Of a DNA stretch of 64,000 nt, positions 59,158 to 64,000 are shown piece after piece (positions within the stretch are counted from its first letter, which is position 1; every line of letters starts with the position of its first letter). Location: NCBI GenBank assembly GCA_963693365.1, contig CAVNZM010000010.1, forward strand, positions 2,976,001-3,040,000, read 5' to 3'. This DNA comes from Amoebidium appalachense. Taxonomy: Eukaryota > Ichthyosporea. The translations under genes and the position numbers were made by a program. The notes below the pieces were generated by a model. It did not search any database and had not been told where the DNA came from. It was given only the letters and a program-made list of their open reading frames with translations.

Positions 59158-59773
59158 CATGTGTTACTTTCACGTTATTGGTTTCCTAGCACGGGATATT
59201 CAGCACACAATTGGGGATGTGGGGGCAGTGTACACCTACAATATTGGTAAGGTGGTGGTGGGTGGGTTGGGGGGGGGGGGGGGGGGGGGGGGGGTTCCAC
59301 ACAACCGAAACTGTCGGTGTTACAAGTGGTTCGGTCTTAGGAAGTTAGAACGGTGATTTTTTAATTAATAGCGGGAAACAATATTATCCCCATTGCATAT
59401 GGGGGGAACGAGGAGGGGGGAGGGGGGGGGGGGGGGGTTCACAACGAATTCTATCGACTGTGCATAATTAATGTATATTGCACATGTAGCCTGAAAGATT
59501 AAAGTGAATGTGTGTATGTATATGTGCGAGTATATTTGTGTATGCAATACATGTACAATGTTTTCGTCTTTGTAGGTGGGTGGGTGGGGTGGGGGGGGGG
59601 GGGGGGGTGCGCGGGGGGGGAGAGAGGGAGGGGGGGGAGGGGGCATCATGATCAGGGATAACAGGGTGTGTGCGTGTGTGCGCTTGTGTGTGCATGTGCT
59701 GTGTGTGTTGTGTAGGTGTGCGCCTGTGTGTGTGTGCGTGCCTGTGTGTGCGCGCCTGTGTGTGTGTGTGTGT
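59158..59773. other. Unassigned, with possible exon and G/GT tracts
   Basis: An AG/GT-bounded stretch of 62 bases (about 59189-59250) reads RDIQHTIGDVGAVYTYNIG and is related to the satellite core. The rest is G-runs (59271-59294, 59424-59438, 59591-59607) and GT-rich sequence in which the LTR element at 59774 is inserted. Confidence 0.4.
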
Positions 59774-60377
59774 TGTCGTGGCAACAAACAGTGTGTATAT
59801 GAACTACTCTAACTATCTGCACGCTTAAAGGGGCCGAAACCGTGTATACGTATAAACTTTTCTTTGAGTTGGGTGGGAAGCGAGTTTTTTGTGTTCTGAG
59901 AAGAACTTCCAAAAGCCCGCGACCCCGCGAGACACTTCACAGACACGCGGCCCACTGGCCAGACAAATACCACAGTGACATTCAGCCAATCACAACACTC
60001 CCTCCCCCACAGACTACACGCACTCCACACCATTGGCTACCGCGACCTCAGACACCCCTACAGCACTACAACACGTACACACGTTTACTCACAATACATA
60101 TAAGCATACACACACGCGAGCAGGCAACATGGGTCTCGCCACGCACACAGCAAGAAGCAATACAACATTTAACATGGAGAGTACGCAGAGGCATGGGGCA
60201 TGCACGCGCGCACCAAACAATCAGCCGCCGCTGCATCAGATTCTCCCCATACCACTGATTAATCTCCTCATACCCCATTTAGACCCCGGCATCACTATGC
60301 AAGAAAACCCCCGAAATTCACTCACCAAAACACAAAATATAGAAGCAAACTAATACGAATCAGCTCAGCACATGACA
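59774..60377 (-). repeat. 3' LTR (left) of non-autonomous element
   Basis: Near identical to 61861-62463. Differences include ggccgaaacc versus ggctcgaaacc and tacgtataaac versus tacttataaac. Confidence 0.8.
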
Positions 60378-61583
60378 ACTCCCCCCTCGCACAGAAAATA
60401 ACTGAGTTCCACCTCAGTAAAAACTACCTAAAAACAAAATAAAGTTATGTGCTGAGCGACTACAACTACCGCTACCCATGCAGGAAGCAACATTTAACAT
60501 TTAACATATAACATAAAACATATACATGCATCCACACACCACCCCACCATGGTTAATACCCAACCCAACCCCAAAACAAGGATAATTATGAACCGCCACT
60601 GACGTTGCCCTGTAGATGCACCTCTGCCCCCGTCCACAACCTGCACCCAAAACCCCATGCCCCTGGCACAATGTTATATCGAGTGGAACATAGCAACAGA
60701 CATGATAACAGACACCATCCATAAAACCACACTCAGCATGCCCCATCCACAAAGAATATTCCTAACACAACCAAACATGCCGTGACGAACACCTCCAGAC
60801 TCATGTGACGTACACCTCCAGACTCTCTTGCTGGCCATTCCTCTACCCGACAAAGACTCCTACTACGTAGGTCCCAGTGGTTTGGGAATGCCTCCGCCCC
60901 AACCGTGCCCTACCCAGCGGTGTGTCTAAGGCCTACTGCTGCACTGGGCACCACAACACTACTCAACAACACTACGGGCAGCCACTCCAAAGGGCCTCAA
61001 CACCAGGCCCAGGGCAGCCACTCCAAGGGGCCTCAGCACCAGGCCCTTTGACGACGGGGGTTCACAACAGTGGGGGCCTGCCACTGCCATGACTACACCT
61101 CGACCCCCCCAGCCCCCTCGTCAGAGGGCCGAGCTCCCAGACAGCAGCAGGACTTTCTATTCCACTGACCCTAACCACACACGTCGCCAACACAGGACTC
61201 ATACACACGTCGAAAACGCCAGGCACCAGTAGAAAACTCAGCGAAAAAAACACACCACACAACTCCCATACAACAACAACTTGAACAACCCAAGAGACGG
61301 CCTACCCCCTAATAAAACCTTCATACCAGCAACACGGTCACCGACGTCCCTGCCCCCCCGGGGCTGTTTACACCACGCGTTGCCCCCGCTCCTTGCAGTT
61401 GTCGCAGGTGCCTGGGAAAGAGCCTGGCGCCGGCTCTTGCTGTCCCGCCCAAAGACGCCAGCCTGGCCCATCTGTTATCCCGTTGTGGCCGTGGCTGGTA
61501 GGACTGGTAGCGCCGTGGGGAGGGTGACCGCCGCCGGTCCCCTCTGAGCCCTCTGCTGGACAAACGGCCCTGAGCTTGCTAAG

Positions 61584-61745
61584 TCACCTAGGGAGGTCAA
61601 GGTCCTTAGCGAGGACTAAGTCCCCTGTGATACTAGTCCTACTGCTCAAGTTGCCTATGCCAACTGTTGCTAGCTGTAGGCCTGTGTGTGCGTATGTTTC
61701 TTCTACCTCTAACTGTCGAAAAAGTCCTAAGTCAAAGCCACTCAT
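61584..61745 (-). pseudogene. Gag-like remnant ORF in LTR element
   Basis: 53 codons after an ATG at 61745, about 115 bases inside the right-hand LTR. Balanced composition (LQLATVGIGNLSS). Followed in other frames by RRRSPSPRRYQSYQPRPQR and TCDNCKERG, resembling the basic and zinc-knuckle parts of a gag protein broken by frameshifts. No family match is claimed. Confidence 0.35.
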
Positions 61746-61860
61746 AACCGCTAGGCGTGAAAGAAAAAAAAAACTAGGGGTGAAAGCAACAGCCCAGAAG
61801 GACTAACAGTGCGTGTGCCCCCTCCCTGCAAAAAACTGCAGAGAAAGGGGGTGTAGCTTG

Positions 61861-62463
61861 TCGTGGCAACAAACAGTGTGTATATGAACTACTCTAACTA
61901 TCTGCACGCTTAAAGGGGCTCGAAACCGTGTATACTTATAAACTTTTCTTTGAGTTGGGTGGGAAGCGAGTTTTTTGTGTTCTGAGAAGAACTTCCAAAA
62001 GCCCGCGACCCCGCGAGACACTTCACAGACACGCGGCCCACTGGCCAGACAAATACCACAGTGACATTCAGCCAATCACAACACTCCCTCCCCCACAGAC
62101 TACACGCACTCCACACCATTGGCTACCGCGACCTCAGACACCCCTACAGCACTACAACACGTACACACGTTTACTCACAATACATATAAGCATACACACA
62201 CGCGAGCAGGCAACATGGGTCTCGCCACGCACACAGCAAGAAGCAATACAACATTTAACATGGAGAGTACGCAGAGGCATGGGGCATGCACGCGCGCACC
62301 AAACAATCAGCCGCCGCTGCATCAGATTCTCCCCATACCACTGATTAATCTCCTCATACCCCATTTAGACCCCGGCATCACTATGCAAGAAAACCCCCGA
62401 AATTCACTCACCAAAACACAAAATATAGAAGCAAACTAATACGAATCAGCTCAGCACATGACA
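61861..62463 (-). repeat. 5' LTR (right) of non-autonomous element
   Basis: Matches 59774-60377 end to end and abuts the tgtgt duplication at 62464-62468. Confidence 0.8.
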
Positions 62464-62517
62464 TGTGTGTGTGTGTGTGCAGTGTGCATGTGTGAGTGTG
62501 TGTGCGTGCGCGCGCGC

Positions 62518-62559
<42 letters not shown>
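62464..62559. repeat. (GT)n/(GC)n microsatellite
   Basis: GT-rich tract with a short GCGCGC core, the probable insertion target of the LTR element on its left. Confidence 0.9.
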
Positions 62560-62765
62560 TTTCAAAGAAGTCGAAAGCGCCAGTGACACCCATGTTGAAA
62601 AAAAGACAAGCAAGCACGCTAAGAAGGACAGCAAGAAGTAACAGAAACCCTTTCATGCCGAAAAAATGGTCAAGAACAAAGAAGTGGAGGACACGTAACT
62701 ATAGTCTGATAGTTGTGACTAAGGGCACTAAGGGTAGCGCTAAGGGCACCAAGCTGATGCAGTGA
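62560..62765 (+). other. Possible terminal exon, strongly basic
   Basis: After the GT tract, an open stretch reads KKSKAPVTPMLKKRQAST... to TKGSAKGTKLMQ and a stop at 62765. In another frame it reads DFKEVESASDTHVEKKTSK... to a stop at 62641. Either could be a 3' exon whose upstream part lies beyond the LTR insertion. No start was found. Confidence 0.25.
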
Positions 62766-62844
62766 TTGGCTAAATCCCAATCCGGTTTGCAATTTTTTTG
62801 TCCATTTAAGCCTGTACGCACGTTGTTTGCTCCATTTCTCTTCC

Positions 62845-62962
62845 CCCTTCCCGCAGGTCCGCAGGTCCTTTTCCGGAGGTCGCCTGGTCGCAGGTCCCTT
62901 CCCGCAGGTCGCCTGGTCGCAGTTCCCTTCCCGCAGGTCGCCTGGTCACAGATCCCCTCCGC
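62845..62962 (+). repeat. ~29-bp tandem repeat
   Basis: About four imperfect copies of cccttcccgcaggtcgcctg gtcgcag, differing by small indels. Opens spurious Arg/Gly-rich frames on the minus strand. Confidence 0.75.
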
Positions 62963-63590
62963 AGATCGCGCAGCCACCGTGCTGAATGGTTTCGACCATG
63001 CTGCATGCTGCAGCTTCTTCGCCTAACGGCTGAAAGGCCCTTTGAAGGTTAGTTTTGTGTTGCCTGCTTTTGTGCATATGGCGTTTGTCTGTCTGGTCTG
63101 TGTCCGTCCTGTGATTATGTCTGTGTCTGTGTCTGTGTGTGTGTGTGTGTAGTGTGTGTGTGTGCGTGCGTGTGCGTGTGTCTGCTGGCTGCAGATGCAC
63201 ATTGCCTTTCACGTTCATGAACCAGCGACTGTGGGCACTACTTTTGCTGTTAGCACTATAGCTATCATCCCCTCCACCGATCGTTCAAGCTATTTTCTGC
63301 TTCTCTAGACTTCATAAGTTCTGGTCCGGGTTTCCGTCCTTACTATGTTTGAGGTTGGTTCTGTCGACTCTTTTTTTGCCACTCTCAGTCAGCCCCCTCA
63401 GTCACACCCCCCCCCCCCCCTCCCCCCACTTCTCGCAAGTAGGATGAGCTAATTCTTAGCTCGAGTTCCTTTACAGGTTTTGCCAAGGTTGGCCCATGAA
63501 GTCATCAGCAACTATAAGGCTACGTTATCATCTAGAGGTGGGTACCGGCTCTTTGTCCTATGGCTGCTGTTGTTTCCGTTTTTCGTTTCA
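62963..63590. other. Unassigned sequence with short GT and C tracts
   Basis: No gene is supported. (GT)n at 63123-63175 and a C-run at 63406-63421. Confidence 0.45.
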
Positions 63591-63979
63591 TAGGTGGGTA
63601 CCGGCTCTTTGTCCTGTTAAGGTAAATAAAGTATGGAGGCAAGACCCTGTGGGTCTGGGGCTCTTTGTCCTATGGCTGCTGTTGTTTCCATGTTTCGTTT
63701 CTGTGTTGCTCTTATAGCACATGAATGATCATGTGCATGTTTAGCACCCATAGGTGGGTACCGGCTCTTTGTCCTGTTAAGGTAAATAAAGTATGGAGGC
63801 AAGACCCTGTGGGTCTGGGGCTCTTTGTCCTATGGCTGCTGTTGTTTCCGTGTTTCGTTTCTGTGTTGCTCTTATAGCACATGAATGATCATGTGCATGT
63901 TTAGCACCCATAGGTGGGTACCGGCTCTTTGTCCTGTTAAGGTAAATAAAGTATGGAGGCAAGACCCTGTGGGTCTGGC
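63591..63979 (+). repeat. 160-bp tandem repeat at window end
   Basis: Units begin ataggtgggtaccggctctt at 63591, 63751 and 63911. Two full copies and a partial third are seen, with one substitution (tttcca/tttccg). Each contains the palindrome catgaatgatcatgtgcatg. An isolated diverged start lies at 63537. The array may continue beyond the window. Confidence 0.92.
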
Positions 63980-64000
63980 ACCTCGTCGTCGTCATCGATC

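Larger units (their letters stand above)
59774..62463 (-). mobile_element. Non-autonomous LTR retrotransposon in a (GT)n tract
   Basis: Direct repeats of about 603 bp (59774-60377 and 61861-62463) begin TGTCGTGGC and end CATGACA, flanked by tgtgt on both sides. In minus orientation a purine tract (gcgaggggggagt) abuts the 3' LTR, which sets the likely direction. The 1.48-kb interior has no RT or integrase. Near its 5' end (61584-61745, minus) is a 53-codon ORF starting MSGFDLGLFRQLEVEE, and further on an Arg/Ser-rich frame plus CDNC, which look like gag remnants. Confidence 0.75.

Noticed and set aside
59773-62463. Simple segmental duplication instead of LTRs
   Set aside because: The repeats end TG/CA with matching short inverted ends, are flanked by the same 5 bases, and a purine tract abuts one of them; an LTR element explains all of this, though other copies are needed to be sure.

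Overview
The window is nuclear DNA from a eukaryote. It carries spliced genes with many GT-AG introns (three of them apparently GC-AG), canonical signal peptides, an ER-Golgi cargo lectin, and LTR, LINE and MITE transposons. Introns and spacers are full of long G/C homopolymers and (GT)n/(CA)n microsatellites. The species cannot be named from the sequence; a unicellular eukaryote or alga fits best, by inference only. Exon boundaries were worked out by hand from splice sites, reading phase and remembered family motifs; no search was run.

Layout. 1-6.5 kb: no supported gene, only microsatellites and short tandem repeats. 6.5-12.5 kb (-): an 11-exon VIP36/LMAN2-type L-type lectin, open through all splices. 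13.2-14.6 kb: a hAT-like MITE with a perfect 8-bp target duplication and a pogo/mariner-like MITE with TA duplications. 15.4-16.3 kb (+): a two-exon type I membrane protein of unknown function. 17.1-19.7 kb (-): a seven-exon charged coiled-coil, probably nuclear, protein. 19.8-21.4 kb: a small non-coding LTR element (TRIM-like) with an initiator-tRNA-Met primer site. 22.4-31.9 kb (+): a 14-exon secreted protein with 12 SdrD-B/CnaB-like domains, one per exon from exon 2 except for a composite exon 5, all introns phase 1, with recent duplication and homogenisation of the middle exons. 32.4-35.6 kb (+): a three-exon transposase-like protein with N-terminal and C-terminal zinc motifs. 36.3-38.0 kb: short compact ORFs of unknown origin, ended by a 233-bp palindromic MITE.

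38.8-55.9 kb is one nested transposon stack. A LINE on the minus strand (3' poly(A) at 38.84 kb, 5' region beyond 54.9 kb) is split in ORF1 by a Copia element (43078-54621, TSD tgttt). A second Copia element (43649-48050) sits inside the 3' LTR of the first and has lost its own 3' end. The younger-looking host element starts reverse transcription from the anticodon arm of initiator tRNA-Met, as in hemiviruses.

55.9-64 kb is repeat-dominated: tandem duplications, CA-rich minisatellite, a ~182-bp satellite with an exon-like core, a non-autonomous LTR element (59774-62463) inserted in a (GT)n tract, and a 160-bp tandem repeat running into the window end. Apart from glycoprotein trafficking (lectin) and a probable secreted matrix or adhesion protein, the genes show no shared pathway.
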